Assembly (NCBI GenBank): GCA_030144725.1
Contig: JASKMD010000026.1
Span: forward strand, 10,842,616 to 10,906,615
Source of the DNA: Haematococcus lacustris
Taxonomy: Eukaryota > Chlorophyta > Chlorophyceae > Chlamydomonadales > Haematococcaceae
Length of the DNA stretch: 64,000 nt
Direction: 5' to 3'
Part shown: positions 11,401 to 22,000 of the stretch, piece after piece
Position numbering within the stretch: the stretch's first letter is position 1
Layout: every line of letters begins with the position of its first letter
Position numbers and translations under genes: made by a program
The notes under the pieces: generated by a model
Databases searched by the model: none
Told to the model about the DNA's origin: nothing
Seen by the model: the letters and a program-made list of their open reading frames with translations, nothing else

Positions 11401-12897
11401 CAAAGGGCATGATGATGATGGGTAGGATGGTTATGGTGGCTGTACTTGTGCTTGTGGTGGTGGTCATGCACAGCTGCAGCTTGCAATGCTTGGAGGGAGA
11501 CCACCTGTGGAGGGGCCTGCTGTGCAGTCACCCCCATTTCCTGGCTCAACACGCGAGCAGCCTCCTCTGTAACCTCCTCAGCAAACTAGCTGAGTAATGA
11601 TGGTTGCGAGGACCCCTGAACTTCTTGCCTCCCATCCCTTACCTTGTTTACTACACAATGACAACGACAGAACAAACATCCCACTCTCACACACATCACA
11701 CCTGTCACTGTCTGTGGGGGGCCACCCACCTGTGTTGAAAGGTCTTCGACTTGCTTGGCCAGCTGCTCCCCCGCACTGCCAGTCCCAGGCCCCAAGGCGC
11801 CTCGGCCCCACTGGCCAACCCCTGACCCGCCCAGCCCTGAGCTCTCCCCAGACGACAACGCCCCGCCACCGCCATCCTGACGAGCACGGTATGCCTCAAT
11901 CTCTGCGCTCAGTGCTGAGTACTGAGCGGCTAGACCGTGGGCGGTAGCTTGCACAGACGCCATGGCACTGGTGGCCTGTGCAGTGCTTGCTTCTGCAGCT
12001 GCAGCCCGCTGCTCCGCAGCTTGACGCTCCGCAGTGGCAGTTTCCAAGGCAGCTTGCAGCTGCAGGCAGGGTGGCACACAGAAACCCAGAGTGGCCTTGC
12101 AGCAAGTCAAGCATTGCCTGACAGCAGACTACAGTGAAGTAGCTTGGCTGTTAAGTCAGGATTGACCAGATGAAAGGTTGTACCACACTTGACGTGAGAC
12201 CATCAAGCCATCAAAGCCCTGAGCCAGGCCACCCCATGATGATGGCCTACCATAATGATATTTGTGCCTGGCCCTGCTGCCCTGCTGACTGCCCACCTCT
12301 TTCACCTCGGCTTGCAACCGTTGCATTTCAGCTGGGCTGGTTGCAGGGGACTGGATCTTGCTGCCAGACCAGCCTCCAGAGCTTGAGGCTGCATGACCGT
12401 TGCTCGATGCTGCAGACTGGCTAGATGACTGAGCTCCCTGCACCATGTTCCACTTGCTCGTACGGCTGCCAGTGCCATTGCTGCTGCTATTGCTGCTGCC
12501 TTGGGGTTCGCGGGTCAGGCTTGCGAACACTGCCGTTTGCTGGGTACTGGATGTATCTGTTTGGTTAAACAAACTGCTGGAATCTGCTGCGCTCTGTGAC
12601 AAATGGTTAGGCCCTGCGCACCCATGAGGCATCATGGAAGCAACACACTGTTTTTTACAACACCTGCACATGAGGTCCTTGAGAGCCAGGGATGACTGTG
12701 CTTTGCAGACTGGCATCATCCGAGTTCAAGGCCTTGCCTTTGGGCTGTTGGGTTGTGAGGCTGGCTGGCCACCAGGAGACGCCTCGACTTGCGTTGTCAC
12801 CGCCGAAGACATTGGCTTGTAGCTTTGCGTTAGCTGCACGGTTAGGCTTTCTGTGGGTGGGTCTGTGACTGGGGCACTGCGATTTTCGATTGACCAA
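8469..12897 (-). CDS. Coiled-coil protein with C-terminal protein kinase domain
   Basis: Ten exons join in phase to about 657 aa: 12664-12897, 12297-12593, 11730-12059, 11505-11585, 11146-11328, 10487-10707, 9883-10027, 9298-9398, 8899-9043, 8469-8705. The first two exons (Ser/Asn/Gln-rich) are less certain. Residues about 170-330 are an Ala/Gln/Glu coiled coil (ETATAERQAAEQRAAAAEAS). The kinase has a Gly loop LLGDGGSADVY (about 367-377), Lys in YAVKVM (about 389), catalytic HADVKPPN (488-495, HAD in place of HRD but Asp, Lys and Asn kept), TDFGS (DFG 513-515), PPEQ in place of APE, and CDVWGLGLLY. The C-lobe Arg is in DPHKRPSIRD. The Gly loop looks somewhat like the MPS1/TTK group, but I cannot assign a subfamily. 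Catalysis is probable because all acidic and Lys residues are present. Confidence 0.82.
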
Positions 12898-13505
12898 CCA
12901 GGCAGGTCAGCGTCTTCCTATTATGCCATTCGGCAAACAAACCAAAACGCAGCTGACTTCCACGACTGGCCTCTTACCGCGTTCCCCTGCCATGAGTGCG
13001 TCTGGCTTCCTAGTTTCATGCTGACAACAAGCAAACCAGGTCCTGGTCAAGTCGTCGCTTCCGCAGGTGAAACCCGTGTTGTGCCGCGTAACAGCTGCCC
13101 CGCCACGCTGTCGGTCACCCAACTACGCTGTGATTGCAGGTGTCAGGAAACGGCGAAACAAAACATTTCACTCATCTGAATCGCCATGCCATGATATTGT
13201 TTTTCCAGTTTTGGTTTTCCACTATACAGTCAAATGGTCGCAATGCTTCATGTCCGTCGACGCATGCTTCGCACACACGAAAAGGCAGTCCTGCAGATGT
13301 ATATGAAGCAGAGGACACCATAGAGTCACGGTACGTCTCAGTGCCAGGGCCACATAGCCCATCCGGCCGCAGCATAGAACCTGAGTGCCTTCGGCCGAAG
13401 CCAATGTGCACCCTTGCATGTGCATGTGCATCCAGTCATGAACTGCCAGGCTATAGCAATTGCGCAGCTGGGTCCACTGAGCAGACTCCCCTAATCCGGC
13501 AGTTA

Positions 13506-13510
13506 TTACA
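13506..13510 (-). terminator. TGTAA poly(A) signal candidate, MAP1A
   Basis: TTACA on the plus strand is TGTAA on the minus strand, about 520 bp downstream of the MAP1A stop codon. It is a candidate by position only. Confidence 0.35.
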
Positions 13511-13620
13511 CTAGCAGGCCTGTCATAGCCACCCAACTAACCTCACCCTGCTGTGCCTTCTAATCAGCCTCAGCAGCCCCCTGGTCCCTCACTAGGGCCT
13601 GCATTTGAGCACGACCACTG

Positions 13621-13670
13621 GGGACCACTAGGGACCACTAGGGACCACTAGGGACCACTAGGGACCACTC
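13621..13670. repeat. 10-bp repeat GGGACCACTA x5
   Basis: Five near-perfect direct repeats in the MAP1A 3' flank; the last copy ends in C. Confidence 0.95.
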
Positions 13671-14026
13671 AAATGGTGGTAAGGTGCTTTGTGGAGTGTT
13701 CCCATGCACATGGCACATGCACATGGCAGGGGCGCCTACCACCCACACCATTGCCTGACCCTGAGGGCTATGGTCTAGAGTTGGCATGTGTATGTGCCAC
13801 ATGTAACAATTAGCCTCTGGCGAGATTGTCCCCCTTGAAGTTTCGAGGCCATGGTACTGCCTATGATGGTTGGTGTGAGTCAAAGGCCAGCAATGTGGCA
13901 CGGAGGCAATTGGCAGGTGCGGCTTCGCCCGCCAGCTCCTGCCGTGCAGCTGCCAGCACCCGGTGGCAGCTGTGCAGTGAGAAGCAGGCTGACATGCATG
14001 GTTCCTGGCATGTCTGCATGCATGGC

Positions 14027-17000
14027 TCAGGAGCTGCTGACTTCCCACCACAGCGGGGGGGAGCTGTCCAGCCGCTTTGTCAATATCTCCACACCGTCCT
14101 TGACGACTAACACTGTGTGCTCAAACTGGGCTGAACGGGAGCCGTCCTCGGTCACAGCTGTCCAGCCATCTGGCCATAACTGCAGGGCAGCAGCAATGGC
14201 AGCAGCAGCCTTATGCAGCAGCAGGGGCAATACAAAGGGTGTCAGCAGCAGGGTCAGGGGCGAGAGGGACGACAGTTGCAAAACAACCTCGGCCCTTATG
14301 AGCTAGGTGCTGTGCTGCAGTAGCAATGGCCGCTTGCAATGACTGTGGACAGCGATGGTTGCAGAGGCTTGTAAAGCGTGGCCCATTGGCAGCAGCAAGC
14401 CTTGAGCAGGAGTATAACCCTGGCACTCAGTCTGTCTCGTCCAGCTAGACCTCACCTTTCCAGCTAAATGACCTGCTCTGGCGTTTGCCCCACACCCTCT
14501 CCCTTAGTTGCCTGGCTATACAAATCATGTGCGATATGAAACCACCACATGGCACTTGTGAAGGTGTCAGCAACAGGGGGTTGAGAAGCATATAGCTTTA
14601 TCAGCAGCCAGCACGCTGTGGTCAGGCACGGATTTGATTACAGGGGGCCGCTGTGCGGGTGACCAAGTGGGCGGTCCTTCTCGTCTTCTGCTTTGCGTCC
14701 AAGTCTATCGCAGCTAGCATTTGCAGCTAGCTGGAAGTTGCAGGGTATCGACGGGTTGACGGCAAACTGTATGGACCGTCTGGACTCAGTGCACATGCTC
14801 CAGTCGGGAGTAGAACCCTGGCGCTCACCTTGTCCCTCCACACGCCTGCGTTCAGCATGGGCTCCACCGTGAACACGTGTCCCTCCTTCATGACCCCCAC
14901 TGCTTTGTTGTTGGAGTGGTGCGGGATATTGGGCGCGCAGTGGAACAGCTGCCCTATGCCGTGCCCGCAGTAGGACCGCACCACAGAGCAGCTGCAGGCC
15001 CGGCAGCAGTCAAAGCACACACACACACACTGCTGTTCATGAGGCCAGGTACATGGGGTCAAGGGTCAGTGGGGGGATGCGGGGGCAGGAGGGTCAGATG
15101 TGCATGTTTGATGTGGATGCAGGGGCAGGAGGGTCAGATGTGCATGTTTGATGTGGATGCAGGGGCAGGAGGGTCAGATGTGCATGTTTGATGTGGATGC
15201 AGGGGCAGGAGGGTCAGATGTGCATATTTGATGTGGATGCAGGGGCAGGAGGGTCAGATGTGCATGTTTGATGTGGATGCAGGGGCAGGAGGGTCAGATG
15301 TGCATGTTTGATGTGGATGCAGGGGCAGGAGGGTCAGATGTGCATGTTTGGTGTGGATGCAGGGTCAGTGGGTGGATGCAGGGGCCAGGAGGCGCGGCAG
15401 TGTCACAGTGAAGGCCAAGCGGGGGCCCCTTTCTCCCTCCTCCCTCCTCCCTCCTCCCTCGCCTTTCCTTGCCCACCCTCACTCATAATGCACACCCTCC
15501 CTTCTCTCCCCCTCTCTCTCCTTCTGCATCCCTTCCCTCCATCTCTCCCTCTCCTTCTGCCTGCCCAGCCCTCACTCCCCTCCCTCATGCCTGCCCGGCC
15601 CTTGCCCCTTCTCCCCTCCTCCCTGGGCCCCACTGCCCATGCTGTTTGCCTCCACCCCCAGATCTCTTGTCAGCTCACCCTTGAGAGCTGGCATGCTTGG
15701 TGATGACGTCACCCACGTCCCTGTAGCGCTGGCCCGGCTTGCACACGGCTAGTGCCGCCATGAGGCAGTCATGCGCTGCCTTCACCAGCCGCTTGCTGCC
15801 CGCGTCCACCTCCCCCACAACAAAGGTCTGCACAGGCCACGATCATTGACACCCTGGTGGCCAACCCCCCAACCTCTGTCTCACATTGTCTCAGTGGTTA
15901 CACATCAGATGAGCATGTTTAGAAAACGGCCTAGCCAGAAGATGGCCTAACAATGCAAGGCACTCTTGAAGGCAACATGGTGGCCCCAGTGCAAGGCACT
16001 CAGGGTCTGTGCAAGGTAGCCTGTGGCCATCAGTGACAGTGAGGTTTGACGCCATGCCTCCTTTGTGAGCTGTTCATGGCAAGAGTTGATATGCAATGAA
16101 CAGTGAAACCAATGCACTGCCATGGCCCTGGCTGTGGTGTGTGAGAGAGGGAAGAAGAGAAAGAGACCACCATGGCTGTGGTGTGTGCCAGCATCATAAG
16201 ACACACACCAAGAGGCACCCTGGGGTTGAGTCAGGCATGCTCGAGAGGGCATGAAATGCAGTTTGCCTGCCCTGCCCTGCACCACCTACCCACCTCATTC
16301 AAATCCCCATGATAGCCGTTGAGGTAAGCCGTGACGTCCACGTTCACGATGTCACCTGATTGCAGCTCCCGGTCGTCTGGGATGCCGTGGCAAATGACCT
16401 GGAATGTACATCACACCCCACCATGCCACACCACGTCATTCCTCATCACAGTGGTGATGGTTGACACATGGCATCACTGCCTGGGAGACTGGCCTAGCCT
16501 CTTCAGCTCTGCTCAGCTGTGACCCTGGCCTTGCACCTGCAGCCCTACAGCTGCCCAGCCTGAGCTGCAGTCCCTGCTGCGGCCCTCGACTCAGCCCTGG
16601 GCCTCATTGCTGCCCTGGTTGCCTGATCCGCTGCCCCACCCACGCAGCCCACCTCATTGACAGAGGTGCACACGCTCTTTGGGAAGTTGAAGTAATTGTA
16701 GGGCGAGGGGTAGGCCCCTGCCTGCACTATGGCCATATGCACCACACGGTCAAGCTCATCGGTGGTGATGCCGGGCCGCACAGCACGGTGTGCCAGATCC
16801 AGCACCTCTCTCCCCAAACGGCAAGCGGCCCGGATGCCGGCAATGTCCTTCGCGTTGTAAATGGGGACTGCACGGGTCAGGGTCAGGGTCAGGGTCAGGG
16901 TCAGGGTCAGGGTCAGGGTCAGGGTCAGGGTCAGGGTCAGGGTCAGGGTCAGGGTCAGGGTCAGGGTCAGGGTCAGGGTCAGGGTCAGGGTCAGGGTCAC

Positions 17001-18355
17001 TATTTGATGCTCTACAGAGGCTGAAGTGAAGACGTGCATGGCAGGGTCAGGTACAGGCAATGGACTATACATAACACATGCAAGGCCCATGCATGCTAGC
17101 TGGTGCCAATGAGCAGTTGCAGTGGGGCGGAGCTCGCATGCTGAGGACACTCACTGATGCTCTGCTGCCTGCTTTCCTGCTCTTGCCGCGGGTTGCCATC
17201 TTTGAAGTAGTCCGGCCGGGGTATATCTGCAGGGATCTGCATCAGAGCACCAGGCAGATCAGGTGGGTGGAGCCGGTTGCGCAGACAAGGCAGGCTGCAT
17301 GGGCTTGCTAAGGTGTGCACGGCAGGCTGTGATGACGGGTAAGGAAGGAGTCTTCCGGGGTGGCCGGGGTGGGGTGGGGTGGGGTGGGGTGGGGTGGGGT
17401 GGGGTGGGGTGGGGTGGGGTGGGGTGGGGTGGGGTGGGGTGGGGTGGGGTGGGGTGGGGTGGGGTGGGGTGGGGTGGGGTGGGGTGGGGTGGGGTGGGGT
17501 GGGGTGGGGTGGGGTGGGGTGGGGTGGGGTGGGGTGAGGCAGTCAGACCAGCCTACATGCCAGCCCAGCGGGCCTCACCTCTCTGCTGAGACCTATCTTG
17601 CCTGGCCGCAGCGGCCCTGTCCACGCAAAGTCCGGCATGGCCGCTGAGCGCGCCCGGCCCCGCTTGATGCAGTACAGCCAGCTTGCAGTGGGCGAGGTAT
17701 GTGCACGCTTGTGATCAGGCCAGGCTGCCTGGCAGGGCACCACAGCGGGTAGTGCAGGATGGTGAGGGCTGGGCTGGGCTGGGCTGGGCTGGGCTGGGCT
17801 GGGCTGGGCTGGGCTGGGCTGGGCTGGGCTGGGCTGGGCTGGGCTGGGCTGGGCTGGGCTGGGCTGGGCTGGGCTGGGCTGGGCTGGGCTGGGCTGGGCT
17901 GGGCTGGGCTGGGCTGGGCTGGGCTGGGCTGGGCTGGGCTGGGCTGGGCTGGGCTGGGCTGGGCTGGGCTGGGCTGGGCTGGGCTGGGCTGGGCTGGGCT
18001 GGGCTGGGCTGGGCTGGGCTGGGCTGGGCTGGGCTGGGCTGGGCTGGGCTGGGCTGGGCTGGGCTGGGCTGGGCTGGGCTGGGCTGGGCTGGGCTGGGCT
18101 GGGCTGGGCTGGGCTGGGCTGGGCTGGGCTGGGCTGGGCTGGGCTGGGCTGGGCTGGGCTGGGCTGGGCTGGGCTGGGCTGGGCTGGGCTGGGCTGGGCT
18201 GGGCTGGGCTGGGCTGGGCTGGGCTGGGCTGGGCTGGGCTGGGCTGGGCTGGGCTGGGCTGGGCTGGGCTGGGCTGGGCTCCCTTACCTTGAAGCAATCC
18301 TGACTGCAAAACACACTGCTTGCCTTGGGCAAGTTCAGTTCCAGGCATTTGGGAC
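14027..18355 (-). CDS. MAP1A: Methionine aminopeptidase 1 with N-terminal zinc finger (first exon unresolved)
   Basis: Removes the initiator Met from nascent cytosolic proteins. Eight exons join in phase: 18288-18355, 17579-17728, 17155-17236, 16653-16867, 16294-16398, 15679-15827, 14829-14991, 14027-14179 (TGA), giving 361 residues plus an upstream exon I could not find. The first exon seen ends the C6H2 ribosome-binding zinc finger: [19 protein letters not shown], then [10 protein letters not shown]. The catalytic domain has [38 protein letters not shown] (two metal Asp), [11 protein letters not shown] (metal His), VFTVEPML (metal Glu) and SAQFEHT (metal Glu), so all five metal ligands are present and the enzyme should be active. 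The family length is about 370-390 aa. The missing exon should supply the first Cys pair and the T completing the Cys codon before PKC. Four introns hold four different tandem arrays. Confidence 0.93.
15081..15360. repeat. 40-bp minisatellite, 7 copies
   Basis: The unit contains GGGGCAGGAGGGTCAGATGT followed by GCATGTTTGATGTGGATGC. Copies differ by single bases (one has GCATATTTG, one TTTGGTG). It lies in the MAP1A intron between 14992 and 15678. Confidence 0.97.
16877..16996. repeat. (TCAGGG)20 array abutting a 3' splice site
   Basis: A perfect hexamer array. In MAP1A sense it is (CCCTGA)n and its end is 9 nt (CCCGTGCAG) before the exon at 16867. Each unit contains CTGAC, a match to the branch-point consensus. 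It is not the green-algal telomere repeat (TTTTAGGG or TTTAGGG). Confidence 0.97.
17366..17535. repeat. (GGGGT)34 array
   Basis: A perfect pentamer array in the MAP1A intron 17237-17578; sense orientation (ACCCC)n. It begins about 43 nt after the donor and ends about 130 nt before the acceptor. Confidence 0.97.
17766..18280. repeat. (GGGCT)103 array filling a MAP1A intron
   Basis: A perfect pentamer array of 515 bp within the 559-bp intron 17729-18287. In sense orientation it is (AGCCC)n, starts about 7 nt after the donor GTAAGGG and ends 37 nt before the acceptor. The long repetitive ORFs through it (AQPSP, LGWAG) are open only because the unit has no stop codon. Confidence 0.97.
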
Positions 18356-19097
18356 CTGGGAAAGCAGTACTGAATGCAATATAGCCACATCATTTGCTAC
18401 TACTTGCCAGCAAGCTCGCATGGACACCACTTGCATTGCAGACGTGCTGGAGCAGAACACCTACACATGGCAGCACATGTCACGAGCCCCGACTGTTAGG
18501 CTGGAGCCAGGTACAGCGTGCGGCAGTTGTGGCTGGCGGCGTGCGAGGCAGAAGCGCACCTGGTACATTTAGAATCGCCTATAGCCTCTTCAAGGCCCAT
18601 TATGAGCGGTGCAACGAGGTTGATTACCGGCCTACATACTAGCGTACTGTTTGACGAATGTGTTGTCACACTAGCTTGGGACAAATAGTCAGAAACATGA
18701 CCAAACATGATCAGGCCCGGAGGCAATCTTTATGCCAGTACCATGGTTTTGGCTACCTGGTGGAAGACAAAGGCACTCCAAACGTCACAACGAAATAAAA
18801 CATGCCTGCCCCCAGGTGCCTACATGCAAATGCTGAGGGTTCTGGGCCACTAGGCTCGTGCGACACGCAGCGCCTGGATCCCTTCGTCAGTTTCTTACTT
18901 CAGCTGCTGGTTCAGACAAACATTACAACATCAGCGGCATAGTGCTGCTACCAGCACCTAGCGCTCTTGCACACGCATCAGTGCGCCTGCCATTCCAGGC
19001 GGTAGCCTGAGGCCGTGGCGTGTCGCCGCGGCGAGTTGGTTGGAAGACCAGCGGGATAACGAATAGCCACGAAGCTCTGACAGCAGAGTTTGTGAGC
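18356..19097. promoter_or_regulatory. Divergent 5' region, MAP1A / filamin-type gene
   Basis: The two genes are transcribed away from each other here, so this roughly 740-bp stretch must hold the first MAP1A exon and both promoters. On the minus strand a cysteine-bearing stretch near 18540-18580 (CTRCASAS) could belong to the missing zinc-finger exon, but no donor in the right phase was found. Confidence 0.4.
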
Positions 19098-22000
19098 ATG
19101 CCGCGAGTTCAGTGTATCGCAATGGCCCCTGGACTGCGCCCTCTGTCAGGGCTAGCGGTGGTGTGGCTAGGTAAGCTGGGCGAAGGAGTACTTCCGCGAG
19201 GTGCAGGCTCAGTCTGCAATGTCGAGTCCTTCCAACACGCAGGACTCCTCCTCACAGCATCTTCAGCAGCGGAGCCGTCGCCGCAGTTGCCCATGTTACG
19301 GCCCCCTGCAAGTTTCCAGCCCTCGCCCCCGCTTCTCACCCAGCCTCCGCCTCGCTCGCAGCCCTCGCCTCCGTTCCCCGAGCCACCCCACCCTCCTACC
19401 GGCCCTCCTCGCGCCCCTCCCGGTGCACACACAGCGCCACACCGGTTTCTCCAAGCAGGCCCCACAGCACCACCCTTACCTCCCACACCTCCACCTGCAC
19501 CTCCACCCGTCGACCCAGCCAGAAGCTCCTTTACCACTGGGCCCCTGTCGGGTGCGCAGCAGCAGCCCAGCAGGAGGCCAGGAGCAGCCGGGGTGTGAAT
19601 CTCACTATCGCTTGGCACAAAGACACCACACCAACGCATGGACTGACACATCATCAGCTCTAGGCCTGGTGATGGCCAAACACCAGCCAGGTCCCTAGCT
19701 TCCAGCCATGCATGGACCACACATTTCCTAGCCATGCGCAGCATATGCATGGGTCTAGATGGCAACACATGGCATGCAAGTGTGGGCTGCCTGCCTGCGG
19801 TGTGCAGGTGTGCTGGTGGCTGGGCAGTGGGTGCAGTTCAGCATCCAATTGCGTGACAGTGCCGGCCAACCGGCCTCGGCAGGGTTTGATGCCCAGCTGT
19901 CTGTCAGCTGCCAGGCCCGCTCAGCCGCTGCAGTGGCAGCCAACGGCACCTGGTGCTTCTATGACCCCATCATCAGGCCCCTGGGAGGCGGCCAGTACAC
20001 TGTTTTGATCATGCTGGGCAGCCTATGGTAAGGGTGACATCACGTAAGACCTCACCTCACCTCACCTCACCTCACCTCACCTCACCTCACCTCACCTCAC
20101 CTCACCTCACCTCACCTCACCTCACCTCACCTCACCTCACCTCACCTCACCTCACCTCACCTCACCTCACCTCACCTCACCTCACCTCACCTCACCTCAC
20201 CTCACCTCACCTCACCTCACCTCACCTCACCTCACCTCACCTCACCTCACCTCACCTCACCTCACCTCACCTCACCTCACCTCACCTCACCTCACCTCAC
20301 CTCACCTCACCTCACCTCACCTCACCTCACCTCACCTCACCTCACCTCACCTCACCTCACCTCACCTCACCTCACCTCACCTCACCTCACCTCACCTCAC
20401 CTCACCTCACCTCACCTCACCTCACCTCACCTCACCTCACCTCACCTCACCTCACCTCACCTCACCTCACCTCACCTCACCTCACCTCACCTCACCTCAC
20501 CTCACCTCACCTCACCTCACCTCACCTCACCTCACCTCACCTCACCTCACCTCACCTCACCTCACCTCACCTCACCTCACCTCACCTCACCTCACCTCAC
20601 CTCACCTCACCTCACCTCACCTCACCTCACCTCACCTCACCTCACCTCACCTCACCTCACCTCACCTCACCTCACCTCACCTCACCTCACCTCACCTCAC
20701 CTCACCTCACCTCACCTCACCTCACCTCACCTCACCTCACCTCACCTCACCTCACCTCACCTCACCTCACCTCACCTCACCTCACCTCACCTCACCTCAC
20801 CTCACCTCACCTCACCTCACCTCACCTCACCTCACCTCACCTCACCTCACCTCACCTCACCTCACCTCACCTCACCTCACCTCACCTCACCTCACCTCAC
20901 CTCACCTCACCTCACCTCACCTCACCTCACCTCACCTCACCTCACCTCACCTCACCTCACCTCACCTCACCTCACCTCACCTCACCTCACCTCACCTCAC
21001 CTCACCTCACCTCACCTCACCTCACCTCACCTCACCTCACCTCACCTCACCTCACCTCACCTCACCTCACCTCACCTCACCTCACCGGTCAAGCTTCACA
21101 TCAGGTCAGTGGAGTGAGCAAAAGGCAGTGGCCTGAGACAAGGGTCAGGCAGCAGGAGAACAAACGCAAGAACCCTAGGCACACCCTAGGCACAGCGCCT
21201 TGCTGCCTAGCTGCAGGCGCTATGGGGCTGGAGCCTGGCACTCAGCGCCACATAGCAGCATAGGGCTAGCCAGGCAGGTCCAGCCAGGCAGGGCCAGAGA
21301 GTCAGCCAGGCGGCGGTAGGAGGCCACTGTGGCAGGCCTTGGCTGCATCCAGGCCAAACATGTGCTAGGGATTGGAATGGACTGAGTCAATGCGGGTCAG
21401 GGTTGCGGTGCAAGGTGCTGCCGTGGCTCACCTTACTGCTCCTTGTCACACTCATAACACCATGCCTTGCTTGCATGCAAGTGTCTTAATGGGTCCTGAC
21501 CCTGCAGGCGCGTGGCGACTTACCCGGTGCCTGCCAATGACATATGGGTTAACGTGCCGCTGAACCTCACCTTCTTCCAGTAAGCCCATGCACCCATGCA
21601 ACCCGCCTTATCAGGGCTTTCTGGCGACCACTGGGTCACCTTCTATTCGTTGTAACAGTGCTTGTTTACAGTGCTGGTGGTTGGCTGCTGCTTCTGCTGC
21701 TGCTGCTGCTGCTGCTTGAGAGCGTGGTGGAGGTCCAGAGAGCAGCAGGTGTGGGGGAGCGCTGGGCGTGAGGGCGGAACCAGAGGGTGCCAGTGTTTGT
21801 GCGGTGTGCTCGCCGCAGGGGCGACAACTGGCTGGCTGTGAGGTATGGCGGGCAGGACTTACCGGGCTCCCCCTTGCGGTGAGCCCTAGACCCCCAGCTA
21901 TCCTTGAACCTTAACCTTGGCTCTGCATGTCCAGGCACCCCTCTCACCATCACCACAACAGCAGCAGCAGCATCAACAGCAGTACAGGCAGCAGCATGAA

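Larger units (their letters stand above)
12898..14026. other. Intergenic; 10-bp tandem repeat
   Basis: Between the 5' end of the kinase gene and the 3' end of MAP1A I see no coding sequence with family resemblance. It contains five copies of GGGACCACTA at 13621-13670. Confidence 0.55.

Noticed and set aside
16545..17150. Single 201-aa ORF with a Leu-Thr repeat
   Set aside because: It fuses a true MAP1A exon (16653-16867) with the intronic hexamer array and flanking intron.
17593..18393. Long AQPSP and LGWAG repeat ORFs on both strands
   Set aside because: Created by the (GGGCT)n array inside a MAP1A intron.
20025..21263. 412-aa ORF of repeated TSPHL
   Set aside because: The (CTCAC)n unit has no stop in any frame; the tract is intronic with in-phase exons on both sides.
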